45,224 nucleotides of DNA from an uncultured bacterium (GCA_903934795.1 CAIZPE010000122.1:1-45224), one strand, 5' to 3'; shown: positions 17,203 through 29,447, counted from the stretch's first letter. Notes: a model not told the origin generated them from the sequence alone. Numbers and translations: made by a program.

Positions 17203-18117
17203 ATGGACGCAAGCGTCTGGCTGCAGCAGCTCGTCAACGGGCTGTCGATCGGCCTGGTCTATGCGCTGATGGCGATCGGCTTCACGCTGATCTTCGGCGT
17301 GCTGAATGTCGTCAACTTCGCCCACGGCGAGATCTACACCGTGGGTGCGTTCATCGGTCTGCTGGTGATCACCTGGCTGGCACCGCCGCTGTGGGTGGTG
17401 CTGCTGGTGGTGCTGGCCGGCGGCGGGCTGGCGGGCTGGCTGCTCGAGCGCATGGCATTCCGGCCCTTCCGGCGCTTCCGCGACGAGGCATCACTCAAGA
17501 GCAAGGCCATGCGCGAGGCCACGCTGCTGTCGTCGCTGGCGGTGTCGATCATCGTGCGCGAGGCGCTCGAGCTGCGATTTTCGGGCGAGATGCAGACCAT
17601 CGCGCAGCGCTACCTGCTGCAGACGCCGATCCAGTTCGGGCCGGTCACCATCACCGACGGCAACCTGATCATCTTCGGGCTGTCGGCGCTGTCGCTGCTC
17701 GCGCTGCAGTTCGTGCTCTATCGCACCCGCATCGGCATGGGGATCCGCGCGGTGTCCAGCAACGTGCTCGGCGCGCAGTTCGTGGGCATCGACACCACCC
17801 GGGCGATCGTCGCCACCTTCGTGGTGGGCTCGGTGCTTGGTGCCATCGCCGGGATCATGGTCGGCCTCTATCAGGGCGCCATCTTCCCGCACATGGGGTT
17901 CGAGCCGGGCGTGAAGGCCTTCGTGGCCATGGTGATGGGCGGGCTCTCCAGCATTCCGGGCGCAGTAGCCTGCGCGCTGCTGCTCGGCGTCTCGGAGTCG
18001 GTGGCCACCCAGTTCTTCAGCGATGGCTGGAAGGCGCTGGTCTCCTACTCCTTCCTGCTGCTCACGCTCTGGTTCTTCCCCAACGGCATCTTCGGCACCC
18101 AGAAGGAGAAGATGTGA
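17203..18117 (+). CDS. LIV-type ABC transporter permease (LivH-like), operon 2
   Basis: Inner-membrane permease, 304 aa, 13 bases after the receptor gene. The conserved N-terminus LQQLVNGLSIGLVYALMAIG and VVNFAHGEIYTVGAFIG identify LivH. A longer cytoplasmic loop (RPFRRFRDEASLKSKAMREA) follows helix three, and the coupling segment is AMVMGGLSSIPGAVACALLL. The stop overlaps the GTG start of livM (GTGA). Confidence 0.94.
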   Translation: MDASVWLQQLVNGLSIGLVYALMAIGFTLIFGVLNVVNFAHGEIYTVGAFIGLLVITWLAPPLWVVLLVVLAGGGLAGWLLERMAFRPFRRFRDEASLKSKAMREATLLSSLAVSIIVREALELRFSGEMQTIAQRYLLQTPIQFGPVTITDGNLIIFGLSALSLLALQFVLYRTRIGMGIRAVSSNVLGAQFVGIDTTRAIVATFVVGSVLGAIAGIMVGLYQGAIFPHMGFEPGVKAFVAMVMGGLSSIPGAVACALLLGVSESVATQFFSDGWKALVSYSFLLLTLWFFPNGIFGTQKEKM

Positions 18118-19081
18118 GCGCCCGGCTCAATCTCTGGCTGGGGCTGGCACTGGCCGCTCTGGTGGTCGGACTGATCGCATCGGGTTCGGGCTACTTCGTG
18201 CAGATCGCCATCACGACGATGATCTTCGTGATCCTCGCGGCCAGCCTCAACCTCATCACCGGCTCGGCGGGCCTGCTCAGCCTGGGGCACGCCGCCTTCT
18301 TCGGGGTGGGTGCCTACGTGGCCGCGCTGCTCGCCACCCGCTACGGCTGGTCGTTCTGGGCCACCCTGCCGGCCGCGGCCGTGGCCGCCGCGCTGGTGGG
18401 GGCGGTGGTGGCGATTCCCACCATGCGCCTGACCAGCATCTACTTCTCGGTGGCCACCCTGGGCATCGGCGAGATGATCTACGTCACCCTGCTCAACTGG
18501 GTGGGTCTCACCCGCGGACCGATGGGGATCCGATCGATCCCGAGCATCGAGCTCTTCGGCTGGAAGGGCATCGAGTGCCAGCTGGTGGTGACGGCCGCCG
18601 TCATGCTCGGCGTGCTATGGCTGGTGCACCGGCTGGTGCACTCCTACTACGGGAACTCGCTGCGCGCGCTTCGCGAGGACGACGCCTGCGCGGATGCCAT
18701 GGGCATCGACACCGGGCGACTGAAACTGCAGAGCTTCGGGGTGGCCTGCGCCATGGCGGGCGCCGCCGGCGCCCTCTTCGCGCACACCACCGGCTACATC
18801 AGCCCTGACAGCTTCCGCTTCGGGGAATCGATCCTGGTGCTCTCGATGATCGTGGTGGGCGGCCTGGGCAGCCTTTACGGCAGCATCATCGGTGCGGTGA
18901 TCCTTTCGGTGCTGCCCGAACTGCTGCGCGACCTCGGCAGCTACCGCATGATCGCAGTAGGTGTGGTGCTGTTCCTGTCGATCCTGTTCCTGCCGCGAGG
19001 GCTGGTGGGTGAGGTGTCCGCGCTCGATCTCATCCGGCGCCAGATTCGCCAGCGCCAGCAACGGCGCCCGGAGGCTGGCGC

Positions 19082-19088
<7 letters not shown>
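18114..19088 (+). CDS. LIV-type ABC transporter permease (LivM-like), operon 2
   Basis: Second permease, 324 aa from a GTG at 18114 overlapping the livH stop. The LivM signature is LITGSAGLLSLGHAAFFGVG; IPTMRLTSIYFSVATLGIGE and MIVVGGLGSLYGSIIGAVIL are also conserved. About nine or ten hydrophobic segments are followed by a short basic tail (RRQIRQRQQRRPEAGAW) that overlaps the next gene by seven bases. Confidence 0.94.
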
Positions 19089-19848
<760 letters not shown>

Positions 19849-19852
<4 letters not shown>

Positions 19853-20571
19853 ACGCGCCGGGAAGTGCCCTGAGCGTCGAGCGCCTGGTGGTCAGCATGG
19901 GTGCGCAGCAGATCCTGCATGAGGTGAGCGTGACCGTGCCCGAACGCGGCATCGTTACCGTGCTGGGTGCCAATGGCGTGGGCAAGACCACCCTGATGCG
20001 CACCGTCTCGGGGGTCTACCGGGCGAGCAGCGGTCGCGTGGTCTTCCATGGCCAGGACATCACCGCGCAAGCCTCGCACCGCATCGTCGCGCTGGGCCTG
20101 GCCCAGGCGCCCGAGGGGCGCCAGGTGTTCGCCTCGATGAGCGTGCGCGAGAACCTGCTGCTTGGCGGCGCGATGCTCGGCCGTGAAGACTTCGACGCCA
20201 CCTTCGCGCAGGTGCTCGACCGATTCCCGGTGCTGCGCCAGCGGCTCGGGCAGCAGGCCGGTTCGCTCTCGGGTGGCGAGCAGCAGATGCTGTGCATCGG
20301 CCGGGCACTGATGAGCCGGCCCAGGCTGCTGCTGCTGGATGAACCCTCGCTCGGCCTGGCACCGAAGATCGTGCGCCAGATCTTCGAGCTGGTGACCAGC
20401 ATCCGCGCGGCCGGCACCGCCATCCTGCTGGTCGAGCAGAATGTCCGCCAGGCGCTCAAGGTGGCCGATTACGGCTATGTCATGGAAGGCGGGCGCATCG
20501 TGCTGGAAGGCCCTGGCGCCGAGCTGCGAGACGACGCGCGGGTGCGCGACGCCTATCTCGGTGGCGCCTGA
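19849..20571 (+). CDS. LIV-type ABC transporter ATP-binding protein (LivF-like), operon 2
   Basis: ATPase subunit, 240 aa. Walker A is GANGVGKTTLMRTVSG, with Val where most LivF proteins have Ala, which is tolerated. Also seen are QAPEGRQVFASMSVRENLLL, signature LSGGEQQMLCIGRAL, Walker B LLLLDEPSLGLAPK and H-loop VEQNVRQAL. The next gene starts 19 bases downstream with a good ribosome site, so the operon probably continues into the CIA30 protein. Confidence 0.95.
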
Positions 20572-20590
20572 CCCGGACGGAGGGCAGGCC

Positions 20591-21088
20591 ATGCACAGGC
20601 TGCTGTTCGACTTTTCCGATCCGCGCGCGGTCGATGCCTGGCAGGCCATCGACGATCGGGTGATGGGCGGGGTGTCACGCAGCCGTCTGCGCACCGACCC
20701 GGGCGGTCACGCGGTGTTCGAGGGCGAGGTATCACTCGAACGCAATGGCGGCTTCGCCTCCGTGCGATGCACCCCGGGCGATCGCGGCCTGCGCGGCGCC
20801 ACCCTGTGCGTGATCGAGGTGAGAGGCAGCGGGCAGCGTTTCCGGCTGAACCTGCTCACCGACGATCGCTTCGACAGCGTGAACTACCAGATCGGCTTCC
20901 AGGCTCCCACCCAGGGCTGGGAGACGCAGCGCCTGCCCCTGACGGACTTCCGGGCGAGCTTCCGGGGGCGCGAGGTGACAAACGCCCCGCCACTCGATCC
21001 GGCGGCCATCCGCCAGGTCGGACTGATGATCGCCGAGCGGCAGGCCGGACCGTTCATGCTGGCCATCCGGCACATCAGCCTGGTCTGA
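20591..21088 (+). CDS. CIA30-domain protein (NDUFAF1-like)
   Basis: Small soluble protein of 165 aa that matches the complex I intermediate-associated protein 30 domain, a galactose-binding-like beta sandwich. Typical features are the N-terminal LFDFSDPRAVDAWQAIDDRV plus MGGVSRS, then GEVSLERNGGFASVR, FRLNLLTDD, YQIGFQAP and the C-terminal VGLMIAERQAGPFMLAI. In mitochondria the family assists complex I assembly; bacterial members are mostly uncharacterised. No signal peptide is seen. It follows livF by 19 bases with GGAGG before the ATG, so it is probably co-transcribed. Its role in a transport operon is unknown. Confidence 0.85.
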   Translation: MHRLLFDFSDPRAVDAWQAIDDRVMGGVSRSRLRTDPGGHAVFEGEVSLERNGGFASVRCTPGDRGLRGATLCVIEVRGSGQRFRLNLLTDDRFDSVNYQIGFQAPTQGWETQRLPLTDFRASFRGREVTNAPPLDPAAIRQVGLMIAERQAGPFMLAIRHISLV

Positions 21089-21129
21089 GCCAGCCGGGGT
21101 CAGCCCGCAACCGGACCGACCTCGGGGCG

Positions 21130-21150
21130 GCGGATGCGAAGGGCATCCGC
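21130..21150. terminator. Terminator-like hairpin between convergent genes
   Basis: An eight-base perfect stem GCGGATGC (21130-21137) and GCATCCGC (21143-21150) with the loop GAAGG lies between the stops of the CIA30 gene and the TRAP receptor gene. No T tract follows on either strand, so it is either a factor-assisted or 3'-end-protecting structure serving both transcripts. Confidence 0.5.
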
Positions 21151-21170
21151 AGCGACCCGGCAGTCCGCCA

Positions 21171-22199
21171 TCAGCGGCTGTAGTTCTTCACCAGCGACTG
21201 GGCGTCCTCGAGCATGGCCCGCCCGTTCAGGCCGCGCTTGTTCATCTCGGCGACCCACTCGTCATCGAGATTGTCGGTGGCCTTCTTCCAGCGCTCCACC
21301 TCGGCAGCAGGGATCTGGGTGATGGTGTAGCCCGCGGTCTCGGCAAACACCTTGCGGCCGGGCACGTCATTGCCCTCCTGGGTGCTGCCCAGGAAGGCCG
21401 AGAGTTCGCGACCGGAGTTCTTGTCGATGACCGCCTTGAGATCGGGCGGCAGGGAGTCGTAGCGGGCCTTGTTCATCGGCACCACGAAGAAGGTGGTGTA
21501 GAGCGCCGGCGCGCCCCTGGGCGTCTCGGAGGCGAACTTCGTGAGCTCGTTGACCTTCAGACCGGGGGCGACCTCGTAGGGGATCACCGCGCCATCGATC
21601 ACGCCCTTGGAGAGGGCCTCGGGCACCTGCGGCACCGGCATGCCCACCGGCGTGGCGCCCATGTTGGCCAGCATCTTGGTGACGGTGGCCGTGGGGCCGC
21701 GCATCTTGAGCCCGCGCAGATCCTCGATCCGGTTGATGGGTTTGTTCTTGGTGAAGATCACGCCCGGGCCGTGCACATGCACCGCCAGCAGCTTGATGTC
21801 CTTGTACTCGTCCATCGCGTGCTTCTGCACCCAGTCCCAGGCGGCGCGGCTGGTGGCACCGGCGTTGGTCATCATGAACGGGAGCTCGAACACCTGGCTG
21901 CGCACGAAGCGGTTGGCGGTGTAGCCCGCCACCGTCCAGACCACATCGGCCACGCCGTCCTTGGCCTGGTCGAAGAGCTGCGGCGGCGAGCCGCCAAGCT
22001 GCATGGCGGGGTAGATCTGGCAGTTCAGGCGGTTGCCCGAGTCCCTGGCGATGTTGTTGCACCAGGTCTGCAGCATGGTGGTGTGCTGGATCGACTGTGG
22101 GCCCAGGAAGTGATGGACCTTCAGCGTGATGGTCTGGGCGCCGGCAGCGCCGCTGGCCAGGGCCGCGCCCAGGGCGGTGATCGCGAGCAGGGTCTTCAT
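21171..22199 (-). CDS. TRAP transporter periplasmic substrate-binding protein (DctP family)
   Basis: Receptor for a tripartite ATP-independent periplasmic transporter, 342 aa. The Sec signal peptide is LLAITALGAALASGAAGAQ and the mature protein begins TITLKVHHFLGPQSIQHTTM. Family features are NCQIYPAMQLGGSPPQLFDQ, DLRGLKMRGPTATVTKML (the region with the carboxylate-binding Arg) and GATPVGMPVPQVPEALSKGV. The ligand is thus probably an organic acid. No dctQ or dctM is adjacent; the nearest are at 37.9-39.7 kb. It is divergent from pcaB, so an aromatic acid ligand is plausible but unproven. Confidence 0.94.
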   Translation of the reverse strand: MKTLLAITALGAALASGAAGAQTITLKVHHFLGPQSIQHTTMLQTWCNNIARDSGNRLNCQIYPAMQLGGSPPQLFDQAKDGVADVVWTVAGYTANRFVRSQVFELPFMMTNAGATSRAAWDWVQKHAMDEYKDIKLLAVHVHGPGVIFTKNKPINRIEDLRGLKMRGPTATVTKMLANMGATPVGMPVPQVPEALSKGVIDGAVIPYEVAPGLKVNELTKFASETPRGAPALYTTFFVVPMNKARYDSLPPDLKAVIDKNSGRELSAFLGSTQEGNDVPGRKVFAETAGYTITQIPAAEVERWKKATDNLDDEWVAEMNKRGLNGRAMLEDAQSLVKNYSR

Positions 22200-22234
22200 C
22201 GGGGTGTCTCCTCGGAGGGTTGTGCGCGGAGATT

Positions 22235-22246
22235 ACCGCGAGCGGT
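22235..22246. promoter_or_regulatory. Short dyad in the dctP-pcaB divergent region
   Basis: The 144-base gap between the divergent genes holds a small inverted repeat, ACCGC (22235-22239) and GCGGT (22242-22246), separated by two bases. TATGCT (22297-22302) could be a -10 box for pcaB but has no matching -35. The dyad may be an operator, but a 5-base arm can arise by chance in GC-rich DNA. Confidence 0.25.
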
Positions 22247-22343
22247 GCCATCTGTGGCGACCGAGTTCGCGTCTGGGCCGCGCCTGCCGCTTGCACTATG
22301 CTCGGGGAAAGCGCCCACCGCCCTCGCCCGGAGTCCGTCCGAA

Positions 22344-23756
22344 TTGAGCATCCCCGCTTCCGAGACCCTGTCGAGCCAGTTTGCGAGCGAGCCGGTCTCG
22401 CGCCACTTCAGCGACGCTGCGCTGATCGCGGCCATGGCCCGCTTCGAGGCCGCACTCGCGCTGGCGCAGGCCGACACCGGCCTCGTGCCCTCGACCGCCG
22501 CGCAGGCGATCGCCCGGGTCTGTGCGCATCTGCCGCAGGACGCGACCCGCTCGGACAGCCTGTTCCGACCCGATCGCCTCGCCGTCGCCGCGCGCCGCGC
22601 AGGGACGCTGGCCATCCCGTTCGTGAAGGCGCTGACCGAGCAGGTCGCTGCCCAGGCGCCCGAGGCGGCACGCTGGGTGCACTTCGGCGCCACCAGCCAG
22701 GATGTGATCGACACCGCGCTCGTGCTGGCCATCGGGCCTGCCGGGAAGGCCCTGCTCGCGCAGACCGCCTGCATCGGCGACGCGCTGGCCGCGCTGGCCG
22801 ATGCGCACCGCGCCCTGCCGATGGCCGGCCGCACCCTGCTGCAGCAGTCCACCCCGGTGTCCTTCGGCTGGAAGGCCGCCTGCTGGCTGTCGCCGCTGGC
22901 GCGCAACGCCCGCGGGCTTGCCGGCGCCCTGGAACAGGCCAGGGTGCTCCAGTTCGGCGGTGCGAGCGGGGTGCGCGGCGCCCTTGGCGGGCGCGGCGAT
23001 GCGGTCGCCGCGGTGATGGCGACTCGTCTCGGCCTGACCGATCCGGGCATCAGCTGGCACGGCAGCCGCGATCGGATCGCCCGACTCGGCGCCGAGCTCG
23101 CGCTGATGGCGGGCGGCATGGCGCGCATCGGGCGCGACCTCGCGCTGCTCATGCAGACCGAGATCGGCGAGGCCTTCGAGCCCGCCGCCGAAGGCCGCGG
23201 CGGCTCATCGGCGATGCCGCACAAGCGCAATCCGGTGGCGGCCATGCTGGCGCTGCAGGCAGGCCTGCGCGCCCCGGGTCTGGCAGCCACCCTGCTGGCC
23301 TCGCAGGCCGGCGAGCATGAGCGCGGGCTGGGCACCTGGCAGTCCGACTGGTGGACGCTGGGCGCGCTGTTCGAGTGCGCGGGCAGCGCCAGCCAGTCCA
23401 TGGCCGAGGCGCTGACCGGCCTTCGCCTGGCTCCCGAGGCGATGGCCGCCAACCTGGAACGCGGTGGCGGCTTCGTCTTCGCCGAGGCCGCCACGATCGC
23501 ACTGGCCGAAGCCCTGGGCCGGCCCGCGGCCAAGGCCCTGATGGAGCGGCTGTGCACGCAAGCCATCGCGCGGGGCTGCCCGCTTGCCCAGGCGCTCGAG
23601 GAAGCGGTGCGTCATGACCCCGGGCTGGCGGACGCACTGCCGCCCGCGGTACGCGCGGGTCTTTTCGATCCGGTCGCTCAGCTCGGCGACGCGGGGTCGA
23701 TGATCGACCATGTGCTGCGCGAGTGGCGCGATGCCCGGCCTGCCACGCAGACCTGA
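22344..23756 (+). CDS. pcaB: 3-carboxy-cis,cis-muconate cycloisomerase
   Basis: Converts 3-carboxy-cis,cis-muconate, the product of protocatechuate 3,4-dioxygenase, to 4-carboxymuconolactone in the cytoplasm. It belongs to the fumarase/aspartase superfamily: the N-terminal RHFSDAALIAAMARFEAALA, the VHFGATSQDVIDTALVL region and the signature GGSSAMPHKRNPVAAM with the catalytic Ser loop are all present. The frame begins with TTG at 22344, with CGGAG ten bases upstream, giving 470 aa, slightly longer than typical PcaB. It is the first gene of pcaB-pcaH-pcaG-pobA, and this context separates it from adenylosuccinate lyase. Confidence 0.93.
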   Translation: MSIPASETLSSQFASEPVSRHFSDAALIAAMARFEAALALAQADTGLVPSTAAQAIARVCAHLPQDATRSDSLFRPDRLAVAARRAGTLAIPFVKALTEQVAAQAPEAARWVHFGATSQDVIDTALVLAIGPAGKALLAQTACIGDALAALADAHRALPMAGRTLLQQSTPVSFGWKAACWLSPLARNARGLAGALEQARVLQFGGASGVRGALGGRGDAVAAVMATRLGLTDPGISWHGSRDRIARLGAELALMAGGMARIGRDLALLMQTEIGEAFEPAAEGRGGSSAMPHKRNPVAAMLALQAGLRAPGLAATLLASQAGEHERGLGTWQSDWWTLGALFECAGSASQSMAEALTGLRLAPEAMAANLERGGGFVFAEAATIALAEALGRPAAKALMERLCTQAIARGCPLAQALEEAVRHDPGLADALPPAVRAGLFDPVAQLGDAGSMIDHVLREWRDARPATQT

Positions 23757-23820
23757 GCTTGAGCGCCCTGCGATCGTCTTACACTGGCGCCCTGCGCGCC
23801 ATCCGCGCCGGAGATCGCCC

Positions 23821-24533
23821 ATGCCCCCCGTTGCGCCCCGCATCGCCCCACGCGACTGGTCCAGCCAGCCGCCCTGGCTGCATGCCCCCTACCGATCGAC
23901 CGCACTGCGCGCGCCGACCCGGCCGCTGCTGCCGATGGCCCAGTCGCTGTCGACGCTCACCCAGCCGGTCTATGGCCACGAGCATGTCGCCGCACTCGAC
24001 CACGACCTGACCCGCAATGCGGTGAGCAATGGCGCCCCTCTGGGCGAGCGGATCATCCTCACCGGCCGGGTTGTCGACGAACGCGGCCGGCCGGTGCGCC
24101 ACACCCTGGTCGAACTCTGGCAGTGCAATGCCGCCGGCCGCTATGTGCACCGGATCGATCAGCACGATGCGCCGCTCGACCCGAACTTTCTCGGCGCCGG
24201 GCGTACGCTCACCGATGCGGAAGGCCGCTACCGATTCCTCACCATCAAGCCTGGCGCTTATCCCTGGGGCAACCATCCGAATGCCTGGAGGCCCGCGCAC
24301 ATCCACCTCTCGCTCTTCGGCGAGCACTTCGCCAGTCGACTGGTCACGCAGATGTACTTCCCCGGCGATCCGCTGCTGGCGCTCGACCCGATCTACCAGA
24401 GCACCGGCGAAGGGGTGCGCGAGCGGCTGGTCTCGCGCTTTGACATCGGCGTAACCGAGCCGGGCTTCGCGCTCGGCTATGTCTTCGACATCGTGCTGCG
24501 CGGGCCGCTCGAAACCCCGATGGAGATGCCGCG

Positions 24534-24537
<4 letters not shown>
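23821..24537 (+). CDS. pcaH: Protocatechuate 3,4-dioxygenase beta subunit
   Basis: Iron(III)-binding subunit of the intradiol enzyme that cleaves protocatechuate. At 238 aa it matches the usual length. The four iron ligands fall at Y108 (GRYVH), Y147 (GAYPW), H160 and H162 (RPAHIH), the positions I recall for the Pseudomonas beta subunit. ILTGRVVDERGRPVRHTLVE begins the intradiol-dioxygenase domain and WQCNAAGRYVHRIDQHDAPL precedes the first ligand. The ATG at 23821 lies 64 bases after pcaB and the stop overlaps the pcaG start (ATGA), which suits one-to-one subunit synthesis. Confidence 0.97.
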
Positions 24538-26335
<1,798 letters not shown>

Positions 26336-26371
26336 TGCAGACCCGAGCCCCCCGCGCGGCAGCCTGAGCGC

Positions 26372-27889
26372 ATGAGCACCGCCCTCGTCTGGTTCAAACG
26401 CGATCTGCGGGTGAGCGACCATGCGCCGCTCGCCGCAGCGGCCCGGTGCGATGCCGCGCTCGCGGTGTTCATCATCGAGCCGGCATGGCTCGCCAGCCCG
26501 GAGTGCCATCCACGCCATGTGAGCTGGCTGCTGCAGAGTCTGGCGCCCCTGCGCGACGCGCTCGCGGCGCGCGGCCTGCCGCTGCTGGTGCGGGTGGGCG
26601 AGGCGGTGGCGGTGCTGGCCGACCTGCGGCAGCGCTTCGCCTACGAGCAGCTGCTCAGCCACGAGGAGACCGGCCCGGGCTGGTCCTATGAGCGCGACAA
26701 GGCGGTGGCACGCTGGTGCGCCGCGCAGGGCGTGCGCTGGACTGAATCCGCGCAGACCGGCGTGGTGCGTCGCCTGAAGGATCGCCGCGGCTGGGCCGGC
26801 CGCTGGCAGGCCCGCATGGGCGAGCCCTGCCTGCCGGCACCGGATCGGTTCCGGGCCGCGCCAGGCTTGGCGCCCGGCGACGCAACCCGGGCGCTGCCCA
26901 CGCTGGCTGCACTGGGCGTCTCGCCGGCGCCCGACACGCCGGCCGCCGGTGAGCAAGCCGGGCAGGCGGTGCTGGCGAGCTTTCTCGCCGGCCGCGCTCT
27001 GGGCTATCGGCGCAATCTGTCCAGTCCGCTCAGCGCGCAGACCGGCTGCGGCCGGCTTTCGCCGCATCTTGCCTTTGGCACGCTGTCGATGCGGGCGGTG
27101 CATCAGGCCACCGAGGCCGCGATCCGCGCCACACCGGAGCGCGAACTCGCCTACGGCCTGCGCGGCTTCGCCAGCCGCCTGCGCTGGCATTGCCACTTCA
27201 TGCAGAAACTCGAGGACGAGCCCGACATCGAGTGGCGCAACTTCGCGCGCAGCACCGACGGGCTGCGCCCCGGCGATGGCAGCCCGCTCGGCGCCCTTGA
27301 CCAGGCGAAGCTGCAGGCCTGGTGCGAGGGCCGCACCGGCTTTCCGATGGTCGACGCCTGCATGCGCTCGCTGGTGGCCACCGGCTGGCTGAACTTCCGG
27401 ATGCGCGCGATGCTGGTGAGTTTCGCGTCCTACCACCTGTGGCTGCACTGGCGCGAGCCGGGGCTCTTCCTCGCCCGGCAATTCCTCGACTTCGAGCCCG
27501 GCATCCACTGGAGCCAGATGCAGATGCAGTCCGGCACCACCGGCATCAACACCCTGCGCATCTACTCGCCGGCGCGGCAGGCCCAGGATCACGACCCGCA
27601 AGGCGAGTTCATCCGGCAGTGGGTGCCCGAGTTCGGCACGGCGGCCTATCCGGCACCGATCATCGACGAACGCAGCGCGCTCGCCTGCGCCAAGCAGGCG
27701 CTCTACGGTCTGCGCCGGACCGACCTCGCCCGTGACGAGGCCGATGCGATCCAGCAGCGGCATGGCTCGCGTCGCAGCGGACTGCCGCCGAGCGCGCAAC
27801 GCAAGCGCCGCAGCCGTTCCGGCGAGAACACCGCAGCCGCGCCCGCCGGCCATGACCCGGCGGAAGGGCTCCAGGGCAGCCTGTTCTGA
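26372..27889 (+). CDS. Deoxyribodipyrimidine photolyase/cryptochrome-class FAD protein
   Basis: Probable light-dependent DNA repair enzyme, 505 aa. The N-terminal photolyase alpha/beta domain begins [20 protein letters not shown] (antenna-binding fold, about 1-130). The C-terminal FAD domain has [60 protein letters not shown] and [20 protein letters not shown]. The NFRMRAM and [13 protein letters not shown] variants mark a proteobacterial subgroup distinct from E. coli PhrB, so repair specificity or a cryptochrome role is open. The C-terminus is a basic, low-complexity tail. It is the same strand as pobA, 36 bases downstream, but functionally unrelated. Confidence 0.92.
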   Translation: MSTALVWFKRDLRVSDHAPLAAAARCDAALAVFIIEPAWLASPECHPRHVSWLLQSLAPLRDALAARGLPLLVRVGEAVAVLADLRQRFAYEQLLSHEETGPGWSYERDKAVARWCAAQGVRWTESAQTGVVRRLKDRRGWAGRWQARMGEPCLPAPDRFRAAPGLAPGDATRALPTLAALGVSPAPDTPAAGEQAGQAVLASFLAGRALGYRRNLSSPLSAQTGCGRLSPHLAFGTLSMRAVHQATEAAIRATPERELAYGLRGFASRLRWHCHFMQKLEDEPDIEWRNFARSTDGLRPGDGSPLGALDQAKLQAWCEGRTGFPMVDACMRSLVATGWLNFRMRAMLVSFASYHLWLHWREPGLFLARQFLDFEPGIHWSQMQMQSGTTGINTLRIYSPARQAQDHDPQGEFIRQWVPEFGTAAYPAPIIDERSALACAKQALYGLRRTDLARDEADAIQQRHGSRRSGLPPSAQRKRRSRSGENTAAAPAGHDPAEGLQGSLF

Positions 27890-27979
27890 AACCTGGCGCG
27901 CGCCTGATCCATTCGGGTGTGCCGGCGAGCCACCCGCGTGCGGCAGGCACTACCATGGCGGTTCAACCCGGAGGAGACC

Positions 27980-28369
27980 ATGCCCTACCAGACCTTCAGC
28001 CCCGCCGATGTCGCGCCCGCGCCGCCGCAGACCTGGTCGAACATCAAGCTGCACAGTAACGGGCATTTTCATGTCGCCGGCATCGCCGCCAGCGGGGACA
28101 GCATGTACGAACAGGCGCGCAACACCTTCACCACCATCCGCCGGCTGATCGAGGCGGCCGGTGGCTGCATGGACGACATCATGACCATGCAGATCTTCGT
28201 GACCAACCTTGACGAGAACACCGAGGTCTGGCGCGCGCGCCGCGAGTTCTTCACCGGCGACTTCCCGTGCTCCACGCTGATCCAGGCGCAACGGGTGGGT
28301 TCGCCCAAGGTGTATCCGCCGCACCGCATCGAGATCAACTGCAGCGGCTACATCGGCGGCAGCCGATAG
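27980..28369 (+). CDS. Rid-family (YjgF/YER057c/UK114) protein
   Basis: Small trimer-forming protein of 129 aa with the Rid fold: HFHVAGIAASGDSMYEQARN, TFTTIRRLIEAAGGCMDDIM, and the C-terminal HRIEINCSGYIGG. Classical RidA deaminates reactive enamines and imines using a conserved Arg in the PARS motif; here the matching segment is PCSTLIQAQRVG, so the Arg seems replaced by Ser and enamine deaminase activity is doubtful. This comparison is from memory of the family. A strong ribosome site (GGAGGAG) precedes the ATG. It is followed by the DUF2817 gene after six bases. Confidence 0.9.
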   Translation: MPYQTFSPADVAPAPPQTWSNIKLHSNGHFHVAGIAASGDSMYEQARNTFTTIRRLIEAAGGCMDDIMTMQIFVTNLDENTEVWRARREFFTGDFPCSTLIQAQRVGSPKVYPPHRIEINCSGYIGGSR

Positions 28370-28375
28370 TCCGCG

Positions 28376-29446
28376 GTGACGAACGACTACCGGGCCGCGC
28401 GTGTGGCCTTCCTGGCTGCCGCAGAGGCACTCGGGGCGCGACTCGACTCGCTTGCCCATCCGCAGTCCGGCCTGCAGGGCGAGGCCCTGGCCATGGACCT
28501 CGCCTGGCTCGGCCCGATCGATGCCCCCAGGGTGGTGCTCAGCCTGTCGGGTACGCATGGCGTCGAGGGCCTGCATGGCAGCGCCTGCCAGCTCGCCGCG
28601 CTGACACGGCCCGAGGCCGCGCGCCTGCCGCCGGGTACCGCGATCGCCTTCGTGCACGCCGTGAATCCCTGGGGCTTCTCCTGGCAGCGACGGGTCGATC
28701 ACGAGAACATCGATGTCAACCGCAACTTCGTCGACTTCGCCGCACCTCCAGCGAATCCCGACTACGCGCAATTCCATGATGCGCTGCTGCCGTCGGACTG
28801 GAGCGCGGCCAGCGTGGCGCTGCTCGGGGCGAGCATCACCAGCGCGCAAGCAAGGCTCGGTGGGCGCGCGGTGGCCCGGGCGATCAGCGGTGGCCAGTAC
28901 ACCCATCCCGACGGGCTCTTTTTCGGCGGGCAAGCGCCCTGCTGGTCGCAGCAGACCATCCGCGCGCTCGCTGCCCGCCACCTCGCGCATGCCCGTGCGG
29001 TATGCGTGCTCGACCATCACACCGGCCTGGGGCCGAGCGGACACACCGAGCTGATCTGCCGCCACCCGCCGGGCTCGCACGAGCTCGGGCTGGCCAGAGC
29101 CTGGTGGGGCGAGGACGTGACCTCCCCGGCCTCGGGGGAATCAGCCTCCGAAGTGCTGGGCGGCAACCTGCGCGAGGCGGTGCACGCCTGGTGCCCGGCA
29201 GCGCGCGCGGTGGTGGCGATCGCGCTCGAGGTGGGCACACTGCCCATGCCCGAGGTGCTGACCGCGCTCGCCGCCGACAACTGGCTGCATCAGCGCGGCG
29301 ATCCGCACTCGGCCCTGGGCGCCCGGATTCGTCGACAGGTCCGCGACGCGTTCTTCCTGGACGATGCCGCGTGGCAGCAACGCACCATCGCCCGCGCGCT
29401 CGTGGTGCTCGATCAGGCCATCGCCGGTCTGGCCCGAGACGCCTGA
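28376..29446 (+). CDS. DUF2817 protein, M14-like zinc carboxypeptidase fold
   Basis: 356 aa from a GTG six bases after the Rid gene stop. It matches the DUF2817 family, which resembles M14 metallocarboxypeptidases: SLSGTHGVEGLHGSACQLAA holds the H-x2-E zinc motif (HGVEG), NIDVNRNFVDF corresponds to the substrate-binding Asn-Arg, and VLDHHTGLGPSGHTELI supplies the third His. A late glutamate in VVAIALEVGTLPM may be the catalytic base. No signal peptide is seen, so it is likely cytoplasmic. The substrate is unknown. Its stop is one base from the stop of the convergent VOC gene. Confidence 0.88.
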   Translation: MTNDYRAARVAFLAAAEALGARLDSLAHPQSGLQGEALAMDLAWLGPIDAPRVVLSLSGTHGVEGLHGSACQLAALTRPEAARLPPGTAIAFVHAVNPWGFSWQRRVDHENIDVNRNFVDFAAPPANPDYAQFHDALLPSDWSAASVALLGASITSAQARLGGRAVARAISGGQYTHPDGLFFGGQAPCWSQQTIRALAARHLAHARAVCVLDHHTGLGPSGHTELICRHPPGSHELGLARAWWGEDVTSPASGESASEVLGGNLREAVHAWCPAARAVVAIALEVGTLPMPEVLTALAADNWLHQRGDPHSALGARIRRQVRDAFFLDDAAWQQRTIARALVVLDQAIAGLARDA

Positions 29447-29447
29447 G

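Noticed and set aside
27895-27936. GC-rich inverted repeats after the photolyase gene as a terminator
   Set aside because: The stems are only five or six bases with long loops and no T tract, not clearly above chance.
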